Assembly: GCF_017939625.1 (NCBI RefSeq)
Contig: NZ_JAGKTC010000002.1
Coordinates: forward strand, 409,137-473,136
Origin: Pseudoxanthomonas helianthi
GTDB lineage: Bacteria; Pseudomonadota; Gammaproteobacteria; Xanthomonadales; Xanthomonadaceae
DNA: 64,000 bases
Direction: 5' to 3'
Position 1 is the stretch's first letter, and every line of letters begins with the position of its first letter. Both the position numbers and the translations under genes were made by a program. The notes beneath the pieces were generated by a model. That model had not been told where the DNA came from and did not search any database. It worked only from the letters and a program-made list of their open reading frames with translations. Of this stretch, positions 34,525-42,253 are shown in pieces.

Positions 34525-35799
34525 ATGGAACCGCTGACCACGCTGAACCGTTGGGGCGAGCGACTGCGCGACCGCGACCGGATGCGCACCTTCGCCCGTT
34601 TCCTCGCCCGCCGCTTCCTCGACGACCGGCTGTTCCAGGCGGCCGCGGCGCTGGCCTACACCACGGTGTTCGCGCTGGTGCCGCTGGCGATGGTCGTGTT
34701 CGGTGTGCTTTCGGCGTTCCCGGTGTTCAGGGAATGGAGCGCCGACCTGCAGGACTACATCTTCTCCAACTTCGTGCCCGGCGCGGCCAGCGCGCTGAAG
34801 TCGAGACTCGCCGACCTGCTGCAGAACACCGGCACCCTGACCGCGACCGGCGTGATCGGCGTGATCATCTCGCTGCTGCTGACCCTCAACAGCGTGGAAA
34901 GCACGTTCAACCGGATCTGGCGCGTGGCCGGCGCCCGGCCCAAGGTCTCGCGCTTCCTGGTGTACTGGACCGTGTTCACCCTGGGCGCGCTGCTGGCCGC
35001 CGGTTCGTTCGCGCTGTCGGCCAGCTTCTATGCCCTGCCGCTGTTCTCGACCGCGGAAGGCAAGGTGCTGGAGCGCATCTCGCTGGCGCTGGCGCCGGTG
35101 TTGATCGAATTCATCGCCATCGTCGCGATCTACCGGGTAGTGCCGCACCGGACGGTCAAGCTACGCTACGCCATGGCGGGCGCCTTGCTCGCAACGTTGT
35201 TGCTGGAAGCGATCAAGTGGGGGCTGAGCGTCTACCTGTCGACGTTCAACTCGTACCAGAACCTGTACGGCGCGTTGGCGGCGCTGCCGATCCTGCTGCT
35301 GTGGATCTACCTGTGCTGGGTCGCGGTGTTGCTGGGCGCGTCGCTGGCCTCGTCGATTTCGGCGTTCCGCTACCAGCCGGCGTCGCAACGCCTGCCGTTG
35401 GGCTACGAGCTGTACGGCCTGCTGCGCCTGATCGGCCGCTTCCGCGAGGCGCGCGGCGAAGGCCAGGGCCTGCACATCGACCAGATCATGGAGCTGGAGC
35501 CGTCGCTGACCGACTCGCTGATCCAGCATTTCATTTCCCAACTCGAACAGGCCAGCGTGCTGCGCCGGGCCGAGAACGGCGAATGGCTGCTGGCGCGCGA
35601 CCTGGACGGCGTCAGCCTGGCTGAGCTCTACGAGACCTGTCGCCTGCGCATTCCGGTGGCCGAGGCGTACCTGCCCGCGCAGGGCGATGCGCTCGGCGCG
35701 GCCTCTATCGCGGCGCTCAACGAATTGCGCGTGCCGCTGCGCGAACTGCTGAAGACACGCATCGACGATCTGTACAAGGTGGACCATGGAAAACAGTAG
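34525..35799 (+). CDS. yihY: YihY/BrkB family inner-membrane protein
   Basis: A 424-residue protein. The N-terminal 280 residues hold six transmembrane segments with YihY landmarks (DDRLFQAAAALAYTTVFALV, LTATGVIGVIISLLLTLNSV, SVYLSTFNSYQNLYGALAAL, LLWIYLCWVAVLLGASLAS). The C-terminal 140 residues are soluble with a winged-helix flavour (LIQHFISQLEQASVLRRAEN). The family was once misannotated as ribonuclease BN; its role is unsettled. The TlpA-like gene begins inside its 3' end (14-bp overlap). Confidence 0.9.
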   Translation: MEPLTTLNRWGERLRDRDRMRTFARFLARRFLDDRLFQAAAALAYTTVFALVPLAMVVFGVLSAFPVFREWSADLQDYIFSNFVPGAASALKSRLADLLQNTGTLTATGVIGVIISLLLTLNSVESTFNRIWRVAGARPKVSRFLVYWTVFTLGALLAAGSFALSASFYALPLFSTAEGKVLERISLALAPVLIEFIAIVAIYRVVPHRTVKLRYAMAGALLATLLLEAIKWGLSVYLSTFNSYQNLYGALAALPILLLWIYLCWVAVLLGASLASSISAFRYQPASQRLPLGYELYGLLRLIGRFREARGEGQGLHIDQIMELEPSLTDSLIQHFISQLEQASVLRRAENGEWLLARDLDGVSLAELYETCRLRIPVAEAYLPAQGDALGAASIAALNELRVPLRELLKTRIDDLYKVDHGKQ

Positions 35800-36334
35800 G
35801 AAAACCCGCGGGCTGCTCGGCGTCGTCGCGGCGTTGGCGCTGGCGGGTTGCAGCCGCAGCGCGGAACCGCCCGCGCCTGCGAAGGCCGAACCGGCGAAGG
35901 CCGAAGCCCCGGCCGTGGCCGCCGCGACCGCGGATTTCCCCACGCTGAAACTGCCTGCCGTCGATGGTTCGACCTATGAGCTGGCCGCGCATCGCGGCCG
36001 CTGGGTGGTGGTCAACTTCTGGGCGACGTGGTGCGGTCCGTGCCTGAAGGAGATGCCCGAACTGTCCACGCTGGACCAGCGCCGCGGCGACATCGACGTG
36101 GTCGGCCTGGCCTACGACGACATTGAAACGAAGGACATGCAGGCGTTCCTGAAGGAACACCCGGTCGCGTACCCTATCGTGATCGTCGATACCTTTTCGC
36201 CGCCTGCCGATTTCGCCACGCCACGCGGCCTGCCGACGACTTACCTGATCGCGCCCGACGGCAAGGTGGCCAAGCAGTTCCTCGGCCCCGTGACCGCCAG
36301 GGAAATCGAAGCGTTCGTCGCCAAGGGCGCGTGA
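35786..36334 (+). CDS. TlpA/ResA-like thioredoxin lipoprotein
   Basis: A 182-residue lipoprotein. The lipobox LALAGC puts the lipidated cysteine at C22, followed by an Ala/Pro/Lys-rich linker to about residue 48. The thioredoxin domain carries C83 and C86 (WATWCGPCLKEMPEL) and the cis-proline region RGLPTTYLI. It is anchored in the envelope, with a likely reductive role toward periplasmic thiols; the partner is unknown. It overlaps yihY upstream and the acylphosphatase gene downstream by one base. Confidence 0.92.
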   Translation: MENSRKTRGLLGVVAALALAGCSRSAEPPAPAKAEPAKAEAPAVAAATADFPTLKLPAVDGSTYELAAHRGRWVVVNFWATWCGPCLKEMPELSTLDQRRGDIDVVGLAYDDIETKDMQAFLKEHPVAYPIVIVDTFSPPADFATPRGLPTTYLIAPDGKVAKQFLGPVTAREIEAFVAKGA

Positions 36335-36603
36335 TGGCTGCGGCGCGCTTCATCGTGGGAGGCAAAGTGCAAGGCGTGTTCTTCCGCGCCTCGACCCGCG
36401 AGCAAGCGCTGAAGTCCGGCTTGCGTGGTTACGCGAAGAATCTTGCCGACGGCTCGGTAGAAGTGCTGGCGGTCGGCGATGCGGAATCCATCGACGCGCT
36501 CGAAGCGTGGTTGCGCGTGGGCCCGCCCAAGGCGCAAGTCGACACGCTGGTCCGTGTCGCGACGGGCGATGGCGGAGCAGGCGAGGGTTTCGCGGTCCTT
36601 TGA
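36334..36603 (+). CDS. acyP: Acylphosphatase
   Basis: An 89-residue acylphosphatase that hydrolyses carboxyl-phosphate bonds of small metabolites. The phosphate-binding loop is GKVQGVFFRAST with catalytic R18, and the water-orienting asparagine is N36 in RGYAKNLADGSVEV. The ATG overlaps the TGA of the TlpA-like gene; a GTG one codon upstream is the alternative. It is the third gene of the yihY-tlpA-acyP run, all coupled by overlap, and converges on a leftward hypothetical gene. Confidence 0.94.
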   Translation: MAAARFIVGGKVQGVFFRASTREQALKSGLRGYAKNLADGSVEVLAVGDAESIDALEAWLRVGPPKAQVDTLVRVATGDGGAGEGFAVL

Positions 36604-36619
36604 AGACGCTGCCGATGCG

Positions 36620-37042
36620 TTACGGCGCGCTTTCCTGCAAGCGGGCCGCGCGTTTCATCTGTTCTTCGGTCAACGGCGGCGGCCTTGCGATAGCGGGCTG
36701 TTCGCGATCCTTCCAGCCGGGAATCCTGCTTGCGCCCTTGGCGACCTTCTGCGCGACGTAGCCGACGAGTAGCGGGATCACGCCGCCATTCTGGCCGACC
36801 TGTTCCAGGCTGGGCGGTTCGCGATAGGCACGGTCGAAGCGCGATGACTTCGGGTCGATGGGGTTCTTGAACCGGTCGAGATCGAGGAACTCCGGGCGCG
36901 GCGCGGTCACGCGGATGGTGTCCAGCGTGGTCGCGTTCCCGTCGGCCGGAACGATAGCTTCCTTGCCTGAATCTTGCGCCATGGCTTTGAGTGAAAAGAC
37001 CAATGGCAAGGCAAGAAAGATCGCGTGGGTGCTTATCGCCAT
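36620..37042 (-). CDS. Hypothetical exported protein
   Basis: A 140-residue protein with a signal peptide (residues about 1-22, ending AMA-QD). The mature part contains TTLDTIRVTAPRPEFLDLDR, a TonB-box-like phrase, then a charged, proline-rich chain with one weakly hydrophobic stretch (GGVIPLLVGYVAQKVAKGA). It is not a receptor, and I do not recognise a family. Its start overlaps the end of the upstream hypothetical gene by 10 bp, placing it last in the ppk2 run. Confidence 0.68.
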   Translation of the reverse strand: MAISTHAIFLALPLVFSLKAMAQDSGKEAIVPADGNATTLDTIRVTAPRPEFLDLDRFKNPIDPKSSRFDRAYREPPSLEQVGQNGGVIPLLVGYVAQKVAKGASRIPGWKDREQPAIARPPPLTEEQMKRAARLQESAP

Positions 37043-37326
37043 TGCCTACCGCGCATCCAGCCGTGGCCCGACAAGAAGATCCCTCCCGCCAAAATTAACA
37101 ACGTGCCCGTCAAAGACACAGAGGAGAGAGTCAGTTCCTGCCGGCGGGAGAAGAAGACGATGTAGCCATGCTGGTTGTATTCGATAACCTGGCCGGTCGC
37201 CGGATTCGGCGTGCGTGGGGCGCTGGAGACATAATCTTGCTTCAGCCATGGCCCAAATCCGAATAGCAACAGAGCTCCGAAAAAGCACAGCACCATCGGC
37301 AGCGCTAACTTCTTAACGCCGGACAT
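37033..37326 (-). CDS. Hypothetical two-helix membrane protein
   Basis: A 97-residue protein with two hydrophobic segments (LALPMVLCFFGALLLFGFGP and SLTGTLLILAGGIFLSGHGW) flanking a loop of about 40 residues with QVIEYNQHGYIVFF. I chose the ATG at MSGVKKLALP; an upstream start would lengthen the overlap with ppk2. Even so it overlaps the ppk2 end by 14 bp and the next gene by 10 bp, so the three genes are tightly packed. The function is unknown. Confidence 0.65.
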   Translation of the reverse strand: MSGVKKLALPMVLCFFGALLLFGFGPWLKQDYVSSAPRTPNPATGQVIEYNQHGYIVFFSRRQELTLSSVSLTGTLLILAGGIFLSGHGWMRGRQWR

Positions 37327-38095
37327 CGAAATCCGCGATCGGTTCGAGCACCCCATAACGCTCCTTGCACGGTTTGGCCTTCAATGGCGGGAAGTCGACC
37401 TTGGCCTCGGGCACGCGCGTGTCGGGCAGGCGTTCCAGCAAATGGTGGATCAGGGTCAGGCGGCCGCGCTTCTGGTCGTCGAAATCGACCAGCGTCCACG
37501 GCGCGTTGGGCGTGTGCGTGGCCTTCAGCATCGCCTCGCGCGCCTTGGTGTATTCGTCGTACTTCGCCCGCGCCTGCACATCGATCGGCGACAGCTTCCA
37601 GCGCTTCAACGGGTCGTCGAGGCGTTCGGCGAAGCGCTCTTCCTGCTTGTCCTGGTCGCAGCACAGCCAGTACTTGAACAGCAGGATGCCGTCGTCGGTC
37701 AACAGTTTCTCGAAGGCCGGGGCCTGCTGCAGGAAGGCCTTGTATTGGGCGTCGGTGCAGAAGCCCATGACCTTCTCCACGCCCGCGCGGTTGTACCAGC
37801 TGCGATCCATCAACAGGATTTCGCCGGCGCCCGGCAGGTGCGGCACGTAGCGCTGGAAATACCACTGGGACGCCTCGCGCTCGGTCGGCTTCGGCAGCGC
37901 CAATACATGGCATTGGCGCGGGTTGAGGTGTTCGGCGATGGCGTTGATCGCGCCGCCCTTGCCGGCGGTGTCGCGGCCTTCGAAGATCACCACCACGCGC
38001 TTGCCGGCGTGCTGCACCCAGCGCGCCATCGCCACCAGGTCCAGTTGCAGCGGTTCCAGCAGCGCTTCGTAGTCCTTGCGTTTCAGTTTTTTCAT
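37313..38095 (-). CDS. ppk2: Polyphosphate kinase 2 family protein
   Basis: A 260-residue single-domain PPK2 enzyme that transfers phosphate between polyphosphate and nucleotides. The Walker A motif is FEGRDTAGKGGAI, Walker B is EILLMDRSWYNRAGVE, and the lid region is RFAERLDDPLKRWKLSPIDV. Direction (nucleotide regeneration or polymer synthesis) cannot be set from sequence. It leads a run of three overlapping leftward genes. An 81-bp inverted repeat lies just upstream. Confidence 0.93.
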   Translation of the reverse strand: MKKLKRKDYEALLEPLQLDLVAMARWVQHAGKRVVVIFEGRDTAGKGGAINAIAEHLNPRQCHVLALPKPTEREASQWYFQRYVPHLPGAGEILLMDRSWYNRAGVEKVMGFCTDAQYKAFLQQAPAFEKLLTDDGILLFKYWLCCDQDKQEERFAERLDDPLKRWKLSPIDVQARAKYDEYTKAREAMLKATHTPNAPWTLVDFDDQKRGRLTLIHHLLERLPDTRVPEAKVDFPPLKAKPCKERYGVLEPIADFDVRR

Positions 38096-38117
38096 GGTGT
38101 TCCTGAAATGCGCTCTT

Positions 38118-38198
38118 GACGCGGATCATCACGGATGAGCACGGATAAATGAAAAATTCAGAATGCTTTATCTGCATTCTTCCGTGTAAATCCGCGTC
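38118..38198. repeat. Long inverted repeat upstream of ppk2
   Basis: GACGCGGATCATCACGGA at 38118-38135 is mirrored by TCCGTGTAAATCCGCGTC at 38181-38198 (15 of 18 positions pair). A nested stem AGAATGC-TTTATCT-GCATTCT lies at 38160-38180. It is AT-richer than its surroundings and looks like a dispersed palindromic element. It lies between the leftward ppk2 and regulator genes. Confidence 0.7.
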
Positions 38199-38205
38199 CA
38201 AAAAA

Positions 38206-38535
38206 TCAGCGTTTCTTATGTTGTGCCATGCTGCGCGCGACTTCGAGCAGCGCGCCCTGCTGGCGCGTATTGAGTGCGCGATAGGCGGCGAGCAGATCGT
38301 GTTCGCCCCTGGTACGCGCCGGATCCAGCGTGCTGGCCAGTTCGCCGAGCAGCGTGCCCGCAGGCACGCCGAAGGTGCGCGCCAGCTCGGTCAGCTGGTC
38401 CTTGCCCGGCAGCTTGTCGCCGCTGAGCCAGGACTTCACCGTGGCCGCGCCCGCGCGCGGGATTGCGGCGGCGATGTCGGTGGCGGTCAGGCCGCTGGCC
38501 TTGGCCAGCAGGCGTAGCGTGGTGTCCAGGGACAT
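38206..38535 (-). CDS. XRE-family helix-turn-helix protein
   Basis: A 109-residue cytosolic protein. Residues about 5-65 form an XRE-type domain: TLRLLAKASGLTATDIAAAI, PRAGAATVKSWLSGDKLPGK and LTELARTFGVPAGTLLGELA. The C-terminal 40 residues (LAAYRALNTRQQGALLEVAR) are probably a dimerisation helix. The target is unknown. It lies between the GNAT gene and the inverted repeat before ppk2, all leftward. Confidence 0.82.
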   Translation of the reverse strand: MSLDTTLRLLAKASGLTATDIAAAIPRAGAATVKSWLSGDKLPGKDQLTELARTFGVPAGTLLGELASTLDPARTRGEHDLLAAYRALNTRQQGALLEVARSMAQHKKR

Positions 38536-38578
38536 GCTTGCTCCTTCGAGGATGGCCGCCGTGCCGGCAGCGTAGCAC

Positions 38579-39031
38579 TCAGGCGGTCAGCGGCAATCGG
38601 AAGCGCAGCGTGTCGTCGTGGGCCTCCCAGCCGAGGTGGCGGTACAGCGCCTGCGCGCTGGCGTTGTCGTGGTTGGTTTCCAGTTCCAGGCGAAGCGCGC
38701 CCTCGCCGCGCGCGAAATCGGCGGCGGCCTGCAGCAACGCTTTCGCCACGCCATGCCGGCGCGCTTCGGCGACGACATACAGATCGTTGAGGACCCAGAC
38801 GCGTCCGGCGGACACCGACGAGAACGACGGGAACAACTGGGTGAAGCCGACGGTTTCGCCATCGATGCGCGCAAGCAGCACGACCGATTCGCCGCGACGC
38901 AGGCGTTCGCCGACGAAATCGCGCGCGATGGCCGCGTCCGCCGCTTTTCCGTAGAACTGCCGGTACAGGTCGAACAAGGGCGCGACCGCATCGAGGTCGT
39001 CGATGCCGGCGCGGTGGATGGAAACGGTCAT
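38579..39031 (-). CDS. GNAT-family N-acetyltransferase
   Basis: A 150-residue acetyltransferase with the GNAT order: IHRAGIDDLDAVAPLFDLYR (N-terminal strand and helix), VLNDLYVVAEARRHGVAKAL (acetyl-CoA-binding A motif of RxxGxA type) and ASAQALYRHLGWEAHDD at the end. The substrate is unknown. It lies directly behind the duplicated prfA tail at 39064-39147, so before the island arrived it was probably the gene next to prfA. Confidence 0.88.
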   Translation of the reverse strand: MTVSIHRAGIDDLDAVAPLFDLYRQFYGKAADAAIARDFVGERLRRGESVVLLARIDGETVGFTQLFPSFSSVSAGRVWVLNDLYVVAEARRHGVAKALLQAAADFARGEGALRLELETNHDNASAQALYRHLGWEAHDDTLRFRLPLTA

Positions 39032-39063
39032 GGTCGGGCTCGTTGCGGGACGAACCCGGAATT

Positions 39064-39147
39064 TACGGTGCCGCGGTCAGTCGCGCCAGTTCGTCGGCCT
39101 GGTATTCGCGGGTCAGGCGGTCGACGAGTTCGTCGAGGTCGCCCTGG
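39064..39147 (-). pseudogene. Displaced copy of the prfA 3' end
   Basis: This is a remnant reading [27 protein letters not shown] then TAA, in the same orientation as prfA. It duplicates the release-factor C-terminus, with 65 of 66 bases identical to 39797-39862. The rest of prfA is missing here. Its GC-rich final codons fit the chromosome, so this is probably the original 3' end of prfA, displaced when the DNA at 39148-39796 was inserted. Confidence 0.85.
39082..39147. repeat. Left 66-bp direct repeat of the prfA island (att-like)
   Basis: The 66-bp repeat has one mismatch to 39797-39862. Both copies encode the same C-terminal residues of RF1 and lie in the same orientation. They bracket 649 bp of AT-richer DNA. 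Repeats formed by a gene's own 3' end are typical of site-specific integration that rebuilds the target gene. Confidence 0.8.
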
Positions 39148-39384
39148 GAGCCCTGGCGGCGGTCCGTCTTGGGATCAGATTGCTGGCTTTACATCGACAT
39201 ACCATCGGAGGGTCTGTCTATAAAATTGACCGTTGCGCCTGATGATTTGGGCGACTATAACTACTAATGCACCTTGGCATGGTCATGTGCGTATGGAGGT
39301 GCGTAGTGGCAGGAGTATCGCTGCTGTTTTGTGAGCTCCTAGCTCCCTATGGAAAGAAGGTGCTGCTGACAAGGATAAAGACCA
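39148..39384 (+). other. Island leader region upstream of the small exported peptide gene
   Basis: No supported gene. Candidate promoter elements are TATAAA at 39219 and TATAAC at 39256, with TTGACC at 39226, but the spacings are poor. An AAGGA sequence before the peptide ATG gives a usable ribosome-binding site. Base composition is clearly lower in G+C than the flanks. Confidence 0.5.
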
Positions 39385-39672
39385 ATGGGTACATGGAAAA
39401 AGCGCAGTCTAGTTGCAACGACTTTTATTGCTGCTGTACTTATAAGCGCTAGTGCTACCGCAGTGAACGCAAATAAAGTGACTATGCTCTATTACCAAGA
39501 TGCTGCTAAGACGATCCTGGTTGGAGAGAAGACGGTTTTTTGCGATGGAACCACTGAAATGGAAGGCATAAGGACGCAATACGCAACGCAGGTTACCGAA
39601 CCCTGCAGTCCGCCGGTTCCGGATTGCTACTATTGGTACTTCAACGCATTCGGCGAAAAAATCTGTTACTAG
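39385..39672 (+). CDS. Small exported four-cysteine protein (DUF6289-like)
   Basis: A 95-residue protein with a signal peptide (KKRSLVATTFIAAVLISASA, cleavage near residues 25-29). The mature part reads VTMLYYQDAAKTILVGEKTV then FCDGTTEMEGIRTQYATQVT. Four cysteines (C53, C74, C81, C94) could form two disulfides. The YYxDAA...VGxKxxxCDG pattern recalls small DUF6289 proteins of Lysobacter relatives; this is from memory. Codon use and composition are AT-richer than the neighbours. It is the only gene in the island, has AAGGA before its ATG and is followed by a strong terminator. The function is unknown. Confidence 0.78.
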   Translation: MGTWKKRSLVATTFIAAVLISASATAVNANKVTMLYYQDAAKTILVGEKTVFCDGTTEMEGIRTQYATQVTEPCSPPVPDCYYWYFNAFGEKICY

Positions 39673-39753
39673 GCGTGATCGATGTTGTGATCATCGCTTT
39701 ATTCGGGGGGTTCTGGCTCTTTGTGGCCATAATTGCTAGTTGTTCCCGAACTT

Positions 39754-39779
39754 AAGCCCCAATTCTTGGGGGCTTTTTT
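39754..39779 (+). terminator. Strong terminator at the island's right end
   Basis: AAGCCCCAA-TTC-TTGGGGGCTT is followed by a run of six T. It ends the peptide transcript. The stop codon of the leftward prfA (39778-39780) lies in the T-run, so the island brings both a terminator and the new end of prfA. Confidence 0.88.
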
Positions 39780-40863
39780 ATGCGTTCGTAGTCAAGCGCG
39801 CCAGTTCGTCGGCTTGGTATTCGCGGGTCAGGCGGTCGACGAGTTCGTCGAGGTCGCCCTGGATGATGTTGGGCAGGTCGTACAGGGTCAGGCCTTCGAC
39901 GCGATGGTCGGTGATGCGGCCCTGCGGGAAGTTGTAGGTACGGATGCGCTGGCTGCGGTCGCCGCTGCCGACCTGCAGGCGGCGCGTCTCGGCCTGCGCG
40001 GCCAGCTGCTTGCTGCGCTCGGCTTCCAGCAACTGCGCCTTCAGCCGCTTCATCGCGCGCTCGCGGTTGGCGTGCTGGCTGCGTTCGGTCTGGTTCTCGA
40101 CGACGATGCCGGTCGGGACGTGGGTGATGCGGATCGCCGATTCGGTCTTGTTGACGTGCTGGCCGCCCGCGCCCGAGGAGCGGAACGTGTCGATCTTCAG
40201 GTCGGCCGGATTGATCGCGACCTCGTCGACCGCTTCGTCCTCGGGAATGATCGCCACGGTCGCGGCCGAGGTGTGGATGCGGCCCTGCGACTCGGTTTCC
40301 GGCACGCGTTGCACGCGGTGCGTACCGGATTCGAACTTCAGCTTAGCGAACGCGCCGCGCCCGCTGACCTTGGCGACGATTTCCTTGTAGCCGCCATGCT
40401 CGCCGGGATTGTCCGATTCGACCTCGACCTTCCAGCCCTGGCGTTCGGCGTAGCGCGCGTACATGCGGAACAGGTCGCCGGCGAAAATCGCCGCTTCGTC
40501 GCCGCCGGTGCCGGCGCGCACCTCGAGGAACAGGTTGGCGTCGTCGCGCGCATCCTTGGGCACCAGCAGCAGCGAGAGCTCGTCTTCCAGCTGCGCCAGC
40601 CGGGCCTGTGCGGCTTCGATTTCCTCGTCGGCCAGTTCGCGCAGCTCGGGGTCGTCGCGCATCGCCTGCGCGGCGTCGAGATCGCGCTTGGCCTGGGCCT
40701 CGGCGGCCAGCGCCGCGGACACCGGTTCGAGCTGGGCGAATTCGCGCGAGTAGTCGCGGAAGCGCTGGTTGTCGCCGAGTACCGAAGGATCGGCGAGCAG
40801 GCGTTCGAGTTCTTCGCGGCGTTCGGCGAGGGCTTCGAGTTTGCGGCGCAGGCTGGGGAGCAT
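39778..40863 (-). CDS. prfA: Peptide chain release factor 1
   Basis: A 361-residue class I release factor for UAA and UAG. The catalytic GGQ is at residues 233-235 ([17 protein letters not shown]), and its glutamine is the expected PrmC substrate. The stop-codon-reading PxT motif is PET at 188-190, a known RF1 variant. I chose the ATG at [12 protein letters not shown]. The last five residues (LTTNA) come from the island side of the 66-bp repeat; the displaced copy would give LTAAP. The gene thus remains intact after insertion. It follows hemA by 55 bp. Confidence 0.97.
   Translation of the reverse strand: MLPSLRRKLEALAERREELERLLADPSVLGDNQRFRDYSREFAQLEPVSAALAAEAQAKRDLDAAQAMRDDPELRELADEEIEAAQARLAQLEDELSLLLVPKDARDDANLFLEVRAGTGGDEAAIFAGDLFRMYARYAERQGWKVEVESDNPGEHGGYKEIVAKVSGRGAFAKLKFESGTHRVQRVPETESQGRIHTSAATVAIIPEDEAVDEVAINPADLKIDTFRSSGAGGQHVNKTESAIRITHVPTGIVVENQTERSQHANRERAMKRLKAQLLEAERSKQLAAQAETRRLQVGSGDRSQRIRTYNFPQGRITDHRVEGLTLYDLPNIIQGDLDELVDRLTREYQADELARLTTNA
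39797..39862. repeat. Right 66-bp direct repeat of the prfA island (inside prfA)
   Basis: This copy is functional coding sequence of prfA and matches 39082-39147 at 65 of 66 bases. Downstream of it in the gene direction, the sequence becomes AT-rich (codons for LTTNA), marking the switch to imported DNA. Confidence 0.8.
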
Positions 40864-40918
40864 GGGAAGGCGACGAACGAATGGAGGAGAGGAAACGAAC
40901 AAAGGCAAGCGCGCGTCG

Positions 40919-42187
40919 CTAACCCTCGCGTTCCTCGTTCCTTTCCTTTCGTTCATCGCTTCCAGCGAACAGCTTTTCCGCCGCCCGCGCCAGTTCGGCG
41001 TCGCCGCTGAGCGCCGCTTCGCGCAGCGCGGCAGTCGGCGGGTGCAACAGGCGGTTGGTCAACGTGTGGGCGAGGAAGTCGAGCACTTCCGCCGGATCGC
41101 GGCCATTGGCGAGCTGCTGGCGGGCCCGTCCCAGCACCTCGTCGCGCGCGGCTTCGCCTTGCGCGCGCATGCGCTTCAGCGGGGCGTGATGGGCGCTGGC
41201 CTGCACGGTTTCGAGGTAGCGACCGACCTGCAGTTCGATGATCGCCTCGGCGGCGTCCGCGGCTTCGCGGCGGCTACGCCGGTTGTCTTCGACCGCACGC
41301 TCCAGATCGTCGACCGTGTAGAGGAAGGCATCGCCCAGCTCGCCCACGCCGGCCTCGATGTCGCGCGGCACGGCCAGGTCGAACAACAGCATCGGCTTGT
41401 GCTTGCGCGCAGCGAGGGCGGCGGCGACCTGCGCGCGACGGATCACCGGCTCGCGGCTGGCGGTGGCCGAGAACACCACGTCGGCTTCGGCCAGGTGGCG
41501 GTCCAGTTCGGCCAGCGGCAAGGCGTAGCCGCCGTGGCGGCTGGCCAGTTCCTGCGCGTGGGCGAGGGTGCGGTTGGCGACCAGCAGGCGGCGCACGCGT
41601 CCGTCGCTGAGGTGCTTGGCGGCGAGCTCGATGGTTTCGCCGGCGCCGACCAGCATCACGGTCGATTCGCTGAGCCGCGCGAACGATTCCTGCGCCAGCC
41701 GCACCGCCGCCGAGGCCACCGAGACCGGGTTGGCGCCGACGCGCGTGTCGGTGCGCGCGCGCTTCGCCACCGCGAAGCTCTGCTGGAACAGGCGGTCCAG
41801 TTGCGGACCCAATGCGCCATGCTCGCGCGCCAGCGCCCAGGCTTCCTTCACCTGGCCGAGGATCTGCGGCTCGCCGAGCACCATCGAATCCAGCCCGGTG
41901 GCGACGCGGAACAGGTGGCGCACGGCATCCCCGTCGCGATGACGGTACAGATAGGCGTCCAGGCCTTCGGCGTGGTCGGAGAGCCACTTCGCCAGCGCGT
42001 CGCCGTCCTCGGCCACCGCGTACAACTCGGTGCGGTTGCAGGTGGACAGCAGTGCGGCTTCGCCGACCTGCGGCAGCGCATGCAGCGAGGCCAGCGACGC
42101 GGGCAGGATTTCCGGGCCGAACGCCACCCTTTCGCGCAGGTGAACCGGCGCGGTCTGGTGATTCAGGCCGAGGACCCACAACGTCAT
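40919..42187 (-). CDS. hemA: Glutamyl-tRNA reductase
   Basis: A 422-residue enzyme that reduces glutamyl-tRNA to glutamate-1-semialdehyde, the first committed step of haem synthesis by the C5 route. The catalytic C50 lies in [43 protein letters not shown] and the NADPH-binding [17 protein letters not shown] follow. The charged C-terminal tail ([12 protein letters not shown]) is an extension. The hemA-prfA order is classical in gammaproteobacteria and implies one transcript. Confidence 0.97.
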   Translation of the reverse strand: MTLWVLGLNHQTAPVHLRERVAFGPEILPASLASLHALPQVGEAALLSTCNRTELYAVAEDGDALAKWLSDHAEGLDAYLYRHRDGDAVRHLFRVATGLDSMVLGEPQILGQVKEAWALAREHGALGPQLDRLFQQSFAVAKRARTDTRVGANPVSVASAAVRLAQESFARLSESTVMLVGAGETIELAAKHLSDGRVRRLLVANRTLAHAQELASRHGGYALPLAELDRHLAEADVVFSATASREPVIRRAQVAAALAARKHKPMLLFDLAVPRDIEAGVGELGDAFLYTVDDLERAVEDNRRSRREAADAAEAIIELQVGRYLETVQASAHHAPLKRMRAQGEAARDEVLGRARQQLANGRDPAEVLDFLAHTLTNRLLHPPTAALREAALSGDAELARAAEKLFAGSDERKERNEEREG

Positions 42188-42253
42188 CGTTCAGGTGCTT
42201 GCGTTAAGCTGCTGGCTGCCAAGAGTCGCCATTTTACGGCCCACATCCGCCTT

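Noticed and set aside
39778..40863. PET instead of PAT/PVT in the RF1 codon-reading motif
   Set aside because: PET occurs in ordinary RF1 proteins of other bacteria, so it is not evidence of altered stop-codon use.
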